Shown in pieces: positions 27,636 to 34,661 of a DNA stretch of 64,000 nucleotides. Source of the DNA: JALTBU01 sp964410645 (GTDB lineage Bacteria; Campylobacterota; Campylobacteria; Campylobacterales; Nautiliaceae); contig CAYPHV010000002.1 in the NCBI GenBank assembly GCA_964410645.1, positions 1 to 64,000 on the forward strand, written 5' to 3'. The notes beneath the pieces were generated by a model. That model did no database searches and was not told where the DNA came from. It saw nothing but the letters and a program-made list of their open reading frames with translations. Each line of letters starts with the position of its first letter. Positions within the stretch are counted from its first letter, which is position 1. Made by a program: the position numbers and the translations under genes.

Positions 27636-27678
27636 ATTGTAATATTTTTGAGACAATAAAGTCATTGACTTAAGTCAA
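27636..27678 (-). promoter_or_regulatory. hcp promoter with Crp/Fnr-type operator
   Basis: A perfect 14-base palindrome, TTGACTTAAGTCAA, occupies 27665-27678, about 55 bases before the hcp start codon. A -10 candidate, TACAAT on the minus strand, lies at 27641-27636; the operator centre is 33 bases from the -10 centre, which puts it near -41 to -42 relative to the expected transcript start, the class II activation position of FNR-type regulators. The half-site TTGAC is the variant typical of NnrR/DNR/HcpR-like proteins. AAAAGGAG follows close to the ATG. Confidence 0.75.
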
Positions 27679-27708
27679 GAGAAAAATAGCAGAATTATGA
27701 AGTATAGA

Positions 27709-28320
27709 CTAATTGGTTTTTTTCTTTTTTATTCTTTTAAGCTTTTCCATGCCTTTTAAATCGTCTTGATTCCACTGATAATAAGTTCCGAATATTCTGT
27801 CCCATATGTCGGTTGTAACTCCATGATTTAAAAGAGGTTTTTTATGGTGGACAAAATGAAACTCCTGCATATATTTCCAATAATTACTTGCGAATTCACG
27901 TCTATGCATAACATGATGCATAATTCCGTAATTAAAATATCCAAGAGCCGATCCTCCCACTATTGCCAAAGCATCATAAGAAGGCATTACAAAATGAAGA
28001 AGCCATGCAAATATTGCGGCAATTACCGCACTCATAAAAAACGGCATAGCGTCGAAACTGAACGGATCTTGATGATGGTGTGCATGTCCTTCTACAAATA
28101 TTTTTATAGATTTTTTTCCGTGAAAAAGCCATGCGTGAACCGAATATTCCAAAAATGTAAAAAATATCACTCCTATTGCAAAAAGGCCAATACTTGACCA
28201 GATATCTTTAGTATAATATAAACTAAGGACTAAAAACGTGACTGCTGTTAAAAAGTCGCATGCTATGGACAGGTAATAATTCCATTTGCTTGAAGTTATT
28301 TTTAAAATAAATTTTTTCAT
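27709..28320 (-). CDS. Fatty acid hydroxylase / sterol desaturase superfamily protein
   Basis: 203-residue membrane protein with about four hydrophobic segments and the three histidine clusters of the di-iron hydroxylase/desaturase superfamily: HAWLFH and EGHAHHHQD (near residues 68-88), HHVMHRRE (near 140), and HFVHHKKP (near 160). Bacterial members hydroxylate lipids such as fatty acids, ceramides or carotenoids using O2; the substrate cannot be told from the sequence. An oxygen-requiring enzyme is notable beside hcp in an otherwise anaerobic-looking gene set. AAGGAG precedes the ATG and a monocistronic unit is likely. Confidence 0.85.
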   Translation of the reverse strand: MKKFILKITSSKWNYYLSIACDFLTAVTFLVLSLYYTKDIWSSIGLFAIGVIFFTFLEYSVHAWLFHGKKSIKIFVEGHAHHHQDPFSFDAMPFFMSAVIAAIFAWLLHFVMPSYDALAIVGGSALGYFNYGIMHHVMHRREFASNYWKYMQEFHFVHHKKPLLNHGVTTDIWDRIFGTYYQWNQDDLKGMEKLKRIKKKKTN

Positions 28321-28396
28321 TTTTTCTCCTTAAAGAATTTTACATAATATATTTATTGTATCATAAAATTGTGTTAATTAAGTGCTGTAAAAATGA

Positions 28397-28402
28397 TATA
28401 AT
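28397..28402 (+). promoter_or_regulatory. -10 box for phosphoribosyltransferase gene
   Basis: TATAAT preceded by TGA, 17 bases before the ATG at 28420, with AAAAAGG as ribosome site between. No -35 is recognisable. The same arrangement recurs through the window. Confidence 0.5.
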
Positions 28403-28419
28403 TTTTAAAAAGGAAAATT

Positions 28420-29061
28420 ATGGTTTTTAAGGACAGATTGGAAGCTGGAAAATTACTTGGCGAAAAATTAAAAAAGCTTATTTTAAAAAACCCTGTTGTT
28501 ATTGCTCTTCCAAGAGGGGGTGTGCCAGTCGGAGCAGAAGTGGCAAAAGAGTTAAATGCTCCGATAGACCTTTTATTTGTTAAAAAAATACCATCTCCGG
28601 TAAACGAAGAGTTGGCAATAGGAAGCGTAAGCGAGGGAGGGCTGGTTTTTATTAATAAAAAAATAGTTGATGATTTAAATTCAAGGGGCATAAAGATAGA
28701 TGAAAAATATATTCAAAAAACTGCAATGGAAAAAGTTCAAGAAATGTCAGAAAAAAGAAAGTATTATAAAACAGAACCAATTGAACTTGAGGGGAAGGAT
28801 GTTATATTAGTTGATGATGGTATAGCCACAGGGGCAAGCATGTATTTAGCGGCCAATACTGTTGTAAGGGATTTGCCAAATTCAATTACAATTGCCGCAC
28901 CTGTTGCCCCGTTGAGTGAAGAAATTGATGATATGCTAAAACCTGTTTGTAATAATTTTATCATACTAAGCCGTCCTTCGATGTTTATGGGCGTAGGAGA
29001 ATGGTATAATGATTTTCACCAGTTGAGTGATGAAGAAGTAATTAAATATTTAAAATTATAA
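28420..29061 (+). CDS. Phosphoribosyltransferase-domain protein
   Basis: 213 residues with a type I phosphoribosyltransferase fold: the PRPP-binding signature VILVDDGIATGASM lies near residue 126, preceded by the N-terminal RGGVPVGAEVA loop near 30. The sequence resembles the uncharacterised predicted phosphoribosyltransferases found beside erythromycin-esterase-like or dienelactone-hydrolase genes in other bacteria; no such partner is present here. The substrate base is unknown. It ends six bases inside the convergent NifX-like gene. Confidence 0.8.
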   Translation: MVFKDRLEAGKLLGEKLKKLILKNPVVIALPRGGVPVGAEVAKELNAPIDLLFVKKIPSPVNEELAIGSVSEGGLVFINKKIVDDLNSRGIKIDEKYIQKTAMEKVQEMSEKRKYYKTEPIELEGKDVILVDDGIATGASMYLAANTVVRDLPNSITIAAPVAPLSEEIDDMLKPVCNNFIILSRPSMFMGVGEWYNDFHQLSDEEVIKYLKL

Positions 29062-29382
29062 ATTTGCTTTTACTTCTTTTTTGTTTGTATAAACCGGTTT
29101 AATATTATATAACTCTAAAGTATCCAGTAATCCTTCGCCAAATTTTGATGCGTAAAAAAATTCTACATTATATTGTTTTAATATTTTTGGTAGTATTCTC
29201 CCTGTTTCCAGCCCGTTTTCTCCACAGTCTCTTGCTTTTTTTAATTGTGACGCTTTTTCAAAAACAGGATTGTCAAGTAATATTTTTTCATTTGTATCGG
29301 TGTTGATAATCAGTATATATTTTGAAAAACCTATTTTTTCATTTATAGTTTTTTGATTGTTGGTTGGAAATGCTATTATCAT
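29056..29382 (-). CDS. NifX/NifB-domain (dinitrogenase cofactor-binding-like) protein
   Basis: 108 residues with the NifX/NafY-type fold: N-terminal MIIAFPTN strand, a central segment with the CGENGLE turn, and a C-terminal GEGLLDTLELYNIKPVYT helix-strand unit. In nitrogen-fixing organisms this domain carries FeMo-cofactor precursors; stand-alone copies in non-fixers are thought to handle Fe-S or molybdenum species, with no defined role. No nitrogenase gene is in the window. It has its own TATAAT (29406-29411, minus strand), 23 bases upstream, divergent from the rhodanese promoter. Confidence 0.75.
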   Translation of the reverse strand: MIIAFPTNNQKTINEKIGFSKYILIINTDTNEKILLDNPVFEKASQLKKARDCGENGLETGRILPKILKQYNVEFFYASKFGEGLLDTLELYNIKPVYTNKKEVKANL

Positions 29383-29428
29383 TTTATCCCTTTATTTTTT
29401 AAATAATTATAACTCTTTTTTTATAAAT

Positions 29429-29457
29429 TTGACAAATAAAGAAAGTTTATTTATAAT
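29429..29457 (+). promoter_or_regulatory. Consensus sigma-70 promoter of the rhodanese gene
   Basis: TTGACA at 29429-29434, a 17-base spacer and TATAAT at 29452-29457 form a full consensus housekeeping promoter 27 bases before the start codon, with AAGGAGG as ribosome site. It is the only promoter in the window where both hexamers match exactly at ideal spacing. Confidence 0.8.
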
Positions 29458-29484
29458 AAGTTAAATAATACTAAGGAGGATCAG

Positions 29485-29898
29485 ATGGCAAAGTTAACAG
29501 AATTTGAACAAAAAGTAATGGAACAATTTAAAGAAGGAATAAAATTAAATAAAGAAAAACCGGCATTGGGCAATGTTAATATTGAAAAAGCAAAAGATCT
29601 TATAAGAGATGTCGGTGCTATTTTGCTTGACGTAACACTTCCTAATTTGGTAGAAGGGGAAAATGCCGAAGAAGCAGGGCTTGAAACAGCTTATTATACT
29701 CCATATCCTGAATTTACAAAATATATAGATATTTTACCTGATGACAAAACACAGCCGATTTTAGTTGCATGTAGAAAAGCGTTTTTTGCAAGTAGAATAA
29801 AAGGCCTTTTGGACATATTGGGATATGAAAATGTTTATGTTTTAGCAGAGGATATCAAATATTTAATTGAAGCTCACAAAACTTACTCAGAAGGATAA
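29485..29898 (+). CDS. Rhodanese-like domain protein
   Basis: 137-residue soluble protein. A helical N-terminal part (about 1-40) precedes a rhodanese-like domain: DVGAILLDVTLP near residue 43 matches the family's first strand, and VACRKAFFASR near 92 gives the active-site loop with catalytic-type cysteine C93 or thereabouts. The loop is not the usual CxxGxR, so sulfur-transfer activity is uncertain. It is a single-gene unit with an exceptionally good promoter and ribosome site and a hairpin terminator at its stop codon, so it is probably abundantly made. The stretch between the first strand and the active site (about 50-70) carries an unusual acidic insert, LVEGENAEEAGLE. Confidence 0.7.
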   Translation: MAKLTEFEQKVMEQFKEGIKLNKEKPALGNVNIEKAKDLIRDVGAILLDVTLPNLVEGENAEEAGLETAYYTPYPEFTKYIDILPDDKTQPILVACRKAFFASRIKGLLDILGYENVYVLAEDIKYLIEAHKTYSEG

Positions 29899-29911
29899 TT
29901 TTTCCTTTTTT
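29891..29911 (+). terminator. Probable intrinsic terminator of the rhodanese gene
   Basis: AAGGA (29891-29895) and TCCTT (29903-29907) pair around a seven-base loop that contains the TAA stop codon, followed by a T run to 29911. The stem is short and AT-rich, as expected for this genome. Confidence 0.45.
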
Positions 29912-29979
29912 CCATAATAAAATTACTCTATATATAATTTTTCTAATATTGTATACTTCTGTAAAAAATTGGAGAAATT

Positions 29980-30867
29980 ATGAAAAATATTCATTTATTA
30001 ATGTTTTTAGCAATGATTGCCTGGGGTAGCAATTGGATAAGCGCTAAAATATTAATGAATTATTTTAATGTTTATGATCTTATTTTTTGGAGATTTTTCA
30101 TAGCTGCAATAGGTCTTTTTTTTGTAATAATTTTTCTTAAAATCCCTTTTAGAACAAATATTTCATCTATTTTTTATGCATTTTTATGCTCAATTATATT
30201 AAGTTTTTATAATTTTTTTTTCTTTTTGGGGGATCATTATGGAAATGCCGCACTCGGCGGAGTATTGGTTACTACATTAAATCCTGCAATTACTTTTTTT
30301 GCTTTGGCAATAATTTATAAAAAAAATCTTACATTTGTTGAAATAACGGCTTTAATTTTAGGAATGGTAGGTACATCCTTGATAATAAAAATATGGCAGT
30401 TTAATTTAGACAACAAAGGAGTTGTGTTTTTTTTGCTGGCGGCTTTTACCTGGCCGCTGCTTACAATTGTAAGTTCAAAAATAAAAAAAGAAAATTCTTT
30501 AGTGTTTAGCTTTTTTATGTTTTTGTTTACTTCGGTTATAGTCTTTTTTGCCTTTTTACATGCACATATACCAACATTGAATTTGGATTTTAAAGGATAT
30601 TTTAATTTATTTTCTTTATCTCTTTACGGAACGACGTTTGCAACTTCTGCATATTTTTTGGGAAGTAGTGTTTTAGGCGGGAAAAGGGCTTCGGCTTATA
30701 TATTTATTGTCCCTTTCAGTGCGGTAATTTTTGCCCGTATATTTTTAGGGGAAAAAATAGATCTGTTTGTTGTAATCGGAGGCATTATAAGCATAATCGG
30801 AATTTATATATTGAACGGTTATACTTATAAAGATTTGAAAGTTTTTTTTAAAAAGTATAAAAAATAG
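29980..30867 (+). CDS. EamA-family (DMT) transporter
   Basis: 295-residue inner-membrane protein with about ten hydrophobic helices in two repeats of the EamA drug/metabolite exporter fold. The first repeat opens with the family motif WGSNWISAK near residue 15 and the second carries GEKIDLFVVIGGIISIIGIYIL near the end. Members export amino acids, nucleosides or other metabolites; the substrate is not predictable here. It is convergent with argG, 24 bases away. Confidence 0.88.
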   Translation: MKNIHLLMFLAMIAWGSNWISAKILMNYFNVYDLIFWRFFIAAIGLFFVIIFLKIPFRTNISSIFYAFLCSIILSFYNFFFFLGDHYGNAALGGVLVTTLNPAITFFALAIIYKKNLTFVEITALILGMVGTSLIIKIWQFNLDNKGVVFFLLAAFTWPLLTIVSSKIKKENSLVFSFFMFLFTSVIVFFAFLHAHIPTLNLDFKGYFNLFSLSLYGTTFATSAYFLGSSVLGGKRASAYIFIVPFSAVIFARIFLGEKIDLFVVIGGIISIIGIYILNGYTYKDLKVFFKKYKK

Positions 30868-30891
30868 AATAAATATAAGAAATGAAAATAA

Positions 30892-32097
30892 TTATTTATT
30901 TTTATTTCTTACAAAACCGTCGATAATAAATCTGAGGGCATTTAATTTAATAAATCCTGCGGCGTCTTTTTGATTATAAACACTGTCTTCTTCAAATGTT
31001 GCAAATTCAGGACTAAACAGTGAATTAGGAGATTTTCTGCCAACTGTTTTAACGCTTCCTTTGTATAGTTTTAATCTTACGGTTCCGTTTGCATTTTTTT
31101 GAGTTTCATTTATTAATTTTTGGAGTGCTTTTCTCTCAGGTGCAAACCAAAATCCGTTATAAATAAGTTCAGCGTATTTTGGCATTATTTCATCTTTAAG
31201 ATGAGCTTCGCCCCTGTCAAGAGTAATTGATTCAATGGCTCTGTGAGCTTCTAAAAGAATTGTTCCTCCCGGAGTTTCATAGCAGCCCCGTGATTTCATT
31301 CCTACGAATCTGTTTTCAACAATATCAACTCTTCCGATGCCGTGTTTATCGCCATATTCATTAAGGGTTGTTAAAATTTCAGCCGGTGTCATTTTTTGAT
31401 TGTTTATTGCAACAGCATCGCCTTTTTTAAATTCTATTTCAATATATTCCGGTTCATTGGGAGCTTTCTCAGGCGAATTTGTCCATCTCCACATATCTTC
31501 TTCAGGTTCTGCCCAAGGGTCTTCCAAAATGCCGCCTTCATAGGAAATATGAAGTAAGTTTGCATCCATAGAATATGGAGATTTTTTACCGTGTTTATTG
31601 ATAGGAATACCGTGTTTCTCTGCATATGCCAATAATTTTTCACGGCTGTTTAAATTCCATTCTCTCCAAGGGGCTATTACTTTAATATCAGGTTTCAGGG
31701 CATAATATCCAAGTTCGAATCTGACTTGATCGTTTCCTTTTCCTGTGGCGCCGTGAGCTACCGCGTCAGCTCCTACCTTGCGGGCTATTTCAATTTGTCT
31801 TTTTGCAATCAGCGGTCTTGCGATGGAAGTTCCCAAAAGATATTCGCCTTCATAAATGGCATTTGCCCTAAACATTGGAAATACATAATCCCGGACAAAT
31901 TCTTCTTTTAAATCTTCTATAAAAATATTTTCTTTTTTTACTCCGAATTTAAGAGCTTTTTCTCTTGCTTCTTCTACTTCTTCGCCTTGTCCTATATCTG
32001 CTGTAAAAGTTATAACCTCGGCATTATATTTGTCTTGCAGCCATTTTAAAATTACACTTGTGTCAAGTCCGCCGGAATATGCGAGTACTACTTTCAT
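30892..32097 (-). CDS. argG: Argininosuccinate synthase
   Basis: Joins citrulline and aspartate at the cost of ATP to give argininosuccinate in arginine synthesis. The 401 residues begin with the ATP-binding P-loop KVVLAYSGGLDTSVILKWL, and contain the VAHGATGKGNDQVRFE motif near residue 112 and SPYSMDANLLHISYEGG near 175. Length is normal. It is transcribed away from the S4-domain gene; the two TATAAT boxes lie back to back. No ARG-box could be recognised with confidence. Confidence 0.97.
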   Translation of the reverse strand: MKVVLAYSGGLDTSVILKWLQDKYNAEVITFTADIGQGEEVEEAREKALKFGVKKENIFIEDLKEEFVRDYVFPMFRANAIYEGEYLLGTSIARPLIAKRQIEIARKVGADAVAHGATGKGNDQVRFELGYYALKPDIKVIAPWREWNLNSREKLLAYAEKHGIPINKHGKKSPYSMDANLLHISYEGGILEDPWAEPEEDMWRWTNSPEKAPNEPEYIEIEFKKGDAVAINNQKMTPAEILTTLNEYGDKHGIGRVDIVENRFVGMKSRGCYETPGGTILLEAHRAIESITLDRGEAHLKDEIMPKYAELIYNGFWFAPERKALQKLINETQKNANGTVRLKLYKGSVKTVGRKSPNSLFSPEFATFEEDSVYNQKDAAGFIKLNALRFIIDGFVRNKNK

Positions 32098-32118
32098 TGA
32101 TATCCTTTTTTTATTGTA

Positions 32119-32131
32119 ATTATAGTATAAT
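32119..32131. promoter_or_regulatory. Back-to-back divergent -10 boxes (argG / S4-proS)
   Basis: The sequence ATTATA-G-TATAAT gives a perfect TATAAT on the minus strand (32124-32119, 21 bases before the argG ATG) and another on the plus strand (32126-32131, 19 bases before the S4-gene ATG), separated by a single base. Two polymerases could not occupy both at once. Confidence 0.65.
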
Positions 32132-32150
32132 TTGTTTAAAAAAGGCTAAG

Positions 32151-32396
32151 ATGAGAGTTGATAAATTTTTAAATTCTGTAAATATAGTAAAAAGAAGAAG
32201 TGTTGCAGATGATATGGCTAAAGAAGGCGTTGTTTTTATAAATTCCAAAAAGGCAAAATCTTCAAAAGATGTAAAAGCAGGCGATATAATAGAAATTCAT
32301 TATTTAAAAGGCGTTAAAAAATACGAAGTGCTTAAACTGCCTGAATCTAAAACAATTCCAAAAAGCAAAAAAAACGAATATGTTAAGGAGATATAA
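32151..32396 (+). CDS. S4-domain RNA-binding protein (RqcP/HslR-like)
   Basis: 81 residues forming an S4 RNA-binding domain: MRVDKFLNSVNIVKRRSVA at the start, the GVVFINSKKAK strand-turn near residue 27, and the GDIIEIHY strand near 47, with a short lysine-rich tail. Proteins of this size resemble RqcP and the heat-shock protein Hsp15, which bind stalled large ribosomal subunits. The ATG at 32151 is chosen because it starts the domain exactly and follows the -10 and AAAAAGG; a longer reading frame upstream would run through the argG promoter. It shares one base with proS. Confidence 0.85.
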   Translation: MRVDKFLNSVNIVKRRSVADDMAKEGVVFINSKKAKSSKDVKAGDIIEIHYLKGVKKYEVLKLPESKTIPKSKKNEYVKEI

Positions 32397-34102
32397 TGAG
32401 ATGGAGCAGATTTTTTTTATATACACTTAAAGAAACACCAAAAGATGCCGTGACTCCAAGTCATATATATTTGATTAGAGCCGGATTTATAAAACAGGTT
32501 GCGGCGGGGATTTATGATTTTACGCCTATCGGAAAAATGGTTTTGGATAATATAAAAGCCATTATAAAAGAAGAAATGGACAGAGCCGGGGCACAGGAGG
32601 TAATGCTCAGTTTCGTAACTCCTTATGAATTATGGGAAGAGACAGGTAGGGCTAAAAAATACGGTGACGAACTGCTTAGGATTGAAGACAGAAAAGCACA
32701 AAGATTTGTTCTCTCTCCTACAAACGAAGAAAGTGTAGTTGATTTGGTAAGAAGTTATGTAAAAAGTTATAAACAGCTTCCTGTTAATTTATATCAAATT
32801 AATCTTAAATTTCGAGATGAGGCGAGAGCCAGGTTTGGACTGCTAAGAGGCCGTGAATTTATAATGAAAGATGCATATTCTTTCCACTGCACAAATGAAG
32901 ATTTGGACAGAGAATTTAAGCTGATGCAGGAAACTTATGAAAAAATTTTCAGTAGGATGGGGCTTAATTTCAGAGTGGTTGAAGCAGACAGCGGTGCAAT
33001 AGGCGGAAGCGGCAGCCGTGAATTTATGGTTTTAGCAAATACAGGGGAAGATGATATAGCGGTTTGCAGTGAATGTAGTTATGCGGCAAATATTGAGGTT
33101 GCTAAAAGAAAACATATAAATAAAGTTAATCCTGTTAAAACTGAAATTATTGAAGAAATTCACACTCCAGGTATTAAAACAATCGATGAAGTCAGTAAAT
33201 TTATCGGAATTAATAAAGATTTTATAGTAAAAGCTGTTGTTAAAAAAGCTGTTTTTGGTGAAAACTCAGAAATTGTAGTTTTCTTTATAAGAGGAAGTGA
33301 CGCTCTTGAAGTTACAAAAGCAAAAAATGCAATCGGTGCGATTGATTTGGTTGACGCGAGTGAAGAAGAAATTGAAAAAGTAGGGCTTATCCCCGGATTT
33401 ATAGGACCGTTTAACTTACCAGATAATATAAAATATATTATCGATGAAGATTTAAAAGAAGCTAAAAATTTTGTGTGCGGTGCTAATAAAAAAGATTATC
33501 ATATAAAAGGGGCAGGCCTTGATAATTTAGCAACATATAAAGATATAGCAAAAGTAAAGACAGGGGATTTATGTCCTAAATGTGGGGCACCTCTTAAAAT
33601 AACAAAAGGGATAGAAGTAGGACATATATTTAAGCTAGGAAATGCTTACAGCAAGCGTATGAATGCTACTTTTCTTGATCAAAACGGGAAAACCAAGCCG
33701 TTTATTATGGGATGTTACGGAATAGGGGTTAGCAGGCTTATATCGGCGGCAATAGAGCAAAACCATGATGAAAAAGGAATAATCTGGCCAAAAGAAATAG
33801 CGCCGTTTTTAGCAGATATTATTATAAGCGATGTAAAAAAAGCCGAACAATTAAATTTTGCAGAAAAGTTATATAAAGATTTAACAAGTGCCGGGGTTAA
33901 AACAATGCTGGATGACAGGCGTGAAAGATTCGGAGTAAAAATGGCAGATTTTGAACTTATCGGATTTCCTGTTGGAATAATCGTGGGTAAAAAGTTAAAG
34001 AATGGAAAAGTAGAAATCAGAAACAGAAAAACTAATGAAAAGTTTGAAGCGGATATAAATGAAGTATTAGAAAAAATATTAGAGATTGTGAATAAGAATT
34101 AA
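32396..34102 (+). CDS. proS: Prolyl-tRNA synthetase
   Basis: Class II aminoacyl-tRNA synthetase charging tRNA(Pro). The 568-residue bacterial-type enzyme has motif 2 near FRDEARARFGLLRGREFIMKD (split across residues 140-160), the inserted YbaK-like editing domain (about 225-390, starting with the cysteine pair of CSECSYAANIE), motif 3 GCYGIGVSRL near 443, and the C-terminal anticodon-binding domain (about 475-568). AAGGAG precedes the ATG, which overlaps the S4 gene stop by one base. Confidence 0.97.
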   Translation: MRWSRFFLYTLKETPKDAVTPSHIYLIRAGFIKQVAAGIYDFTPIGKMVLDNIKAIIKEEMDRAGAQEVMLSFVTPYELWEETGRAKKYGDELLRIEDRKAQRFVLSPTNEESVVDLVRSYVKSYKQLPVNLYQINLKFRDEARARFGLLRGREFIMKDAYSFHCTNEDLDREFKLMQETYEKIFSRMGLNFRVVEADSGAIGGSGSREFMVLANTGEDDIAVCSECSYAANIEVAKRKHINKVNPVKTEIIEEIHTPGIKTIDEVSKFIGINKDFIVKAVVKKAVFGENSEIVVFFIRGSDALEVTKAKNAIGAIDLVDASEEEIEKVGLIPGFIGPFNLPDNIKYIIDEDLKEAKNFVCGANKKDYHIKGAGLDNLATYKDIAKVKTGDLCPKCGAPLKITKGIEVGHIFKLGNAYSKRMNATFLDQNGKTKPFIMGCYGIGVSRLISAAIEQNHDEKGIIWPKEIAPFLADIIISDVKKAEQLNFAEKLYKDLTSAGVKTMLDDRRERFGVKMADFELIGFPVGIIVGKKLKNGKVEIRNRKTNEKFEADINEVLEKILEIVNKN

Positions 34103-34103
34103 A

Positions 34104-34532
34104 ATGGGGCTTATATATTTTTTGGCATATCTTTTTTTAGAGATTATATTTTCTTATAAATTTGCCAGTATTTTTACTCCTGTTGGATTGTTTTTGGAAA
34201 TATTGCTAAGCGCCGGAGCAGGAATTTTTATCATCCAAACGCTGAATTTTTCGTTTCGTGCCAATATTTACAGGCTGATGAGAAAAGAAATAACCCAGGA
34301 AGAGTTTTTATCAATCGGGCTTTTTAAACTTATAGGGGCATTATTACTTATAATTCCGGGAATATTTAGTGATATTTTGGGAATATTGTTTTTATTTGAG
34401 CCGTTTGCCAGATTTGTTGCAAAAAAATTTTTGCCGAAAAATAATATCTATACAAGTACAAAAAGTCATGAAAATGACAACGATATAATAGATGTTGAAA
34501 TAATAGAAGATAAAGATAAAAAAACTCTTTAA
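34104..34532 (+). CDS. fxsA: FxsA-family membrane protein
   Basis: 142-residue inner-membrane protein with hydrophobic segments at about 3-45 (two helices) and 75-100, and a charged C-terminal tail from about 115. The central helix with LIGALLLIIPGIFSDILGI is characteristic of FxsA, known in Escherichia coli for countering phage T7 exclusion by F plasmid; its normal role is not defined. It follows proS by one base and is the last gene of that operon. Confidence 0.85.
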   Translation: MGLIYFLAYLFLEIIFSYKFASIFTPVGLFLEILLSAGAGIFIIQTLNFSFRANIYRLMRKEITQEEFLSIGLFKLIGALLLIIPGIFSDILGILFLFEPFARFVAKKFLPKNNIYTSTKSHENDNDIIDVEIIEDKDKKTL

Positions 34533-34587
34533 TTCTTTTTATGTGTAAAATATAGACATTTAATAAAGAATTAATATAAGTTTTAGT

Positions 34588-34593
34588 TATAAT
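34588..34593 (+). promoter_or_regulatory. Possible -10 box upstream of cooM
   Basis: TATAAT in the 129-base gap after fxsA, leaving a leader of about 60 bases before the GTG at 34662. No matching -35 and no clear operator are visible; the region is so AT-rich that a chance match is possible. AAGGAG lies at 34651-34656. Confidence 0.35.
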
Positions 34594-34661
34594 ATTCTTT
34601 TTTAAAAAAATAATTTGTTTTAATTCGTTGATGAATGATTAATTATTTATAAGGAGTTAAA

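Noticed and set aside
29056..29382. NifX-like, NifS and NifU genes as signs of nitrogen fixation
   Set aside because: No nifHDK or nifEN genes are present. NifS/NifU are the general Fe-S system of Campylobacterota, and NifX-like domains occur widely outside nitrogen fixers.
30876..30911. TAAGAAAT and ATTTCTTA arms between the exporter gene and argG
   Set aside because: The arms are eight bases but separated by 20 and one lies in the argG coding end; such AT pairings are expected by chance here.
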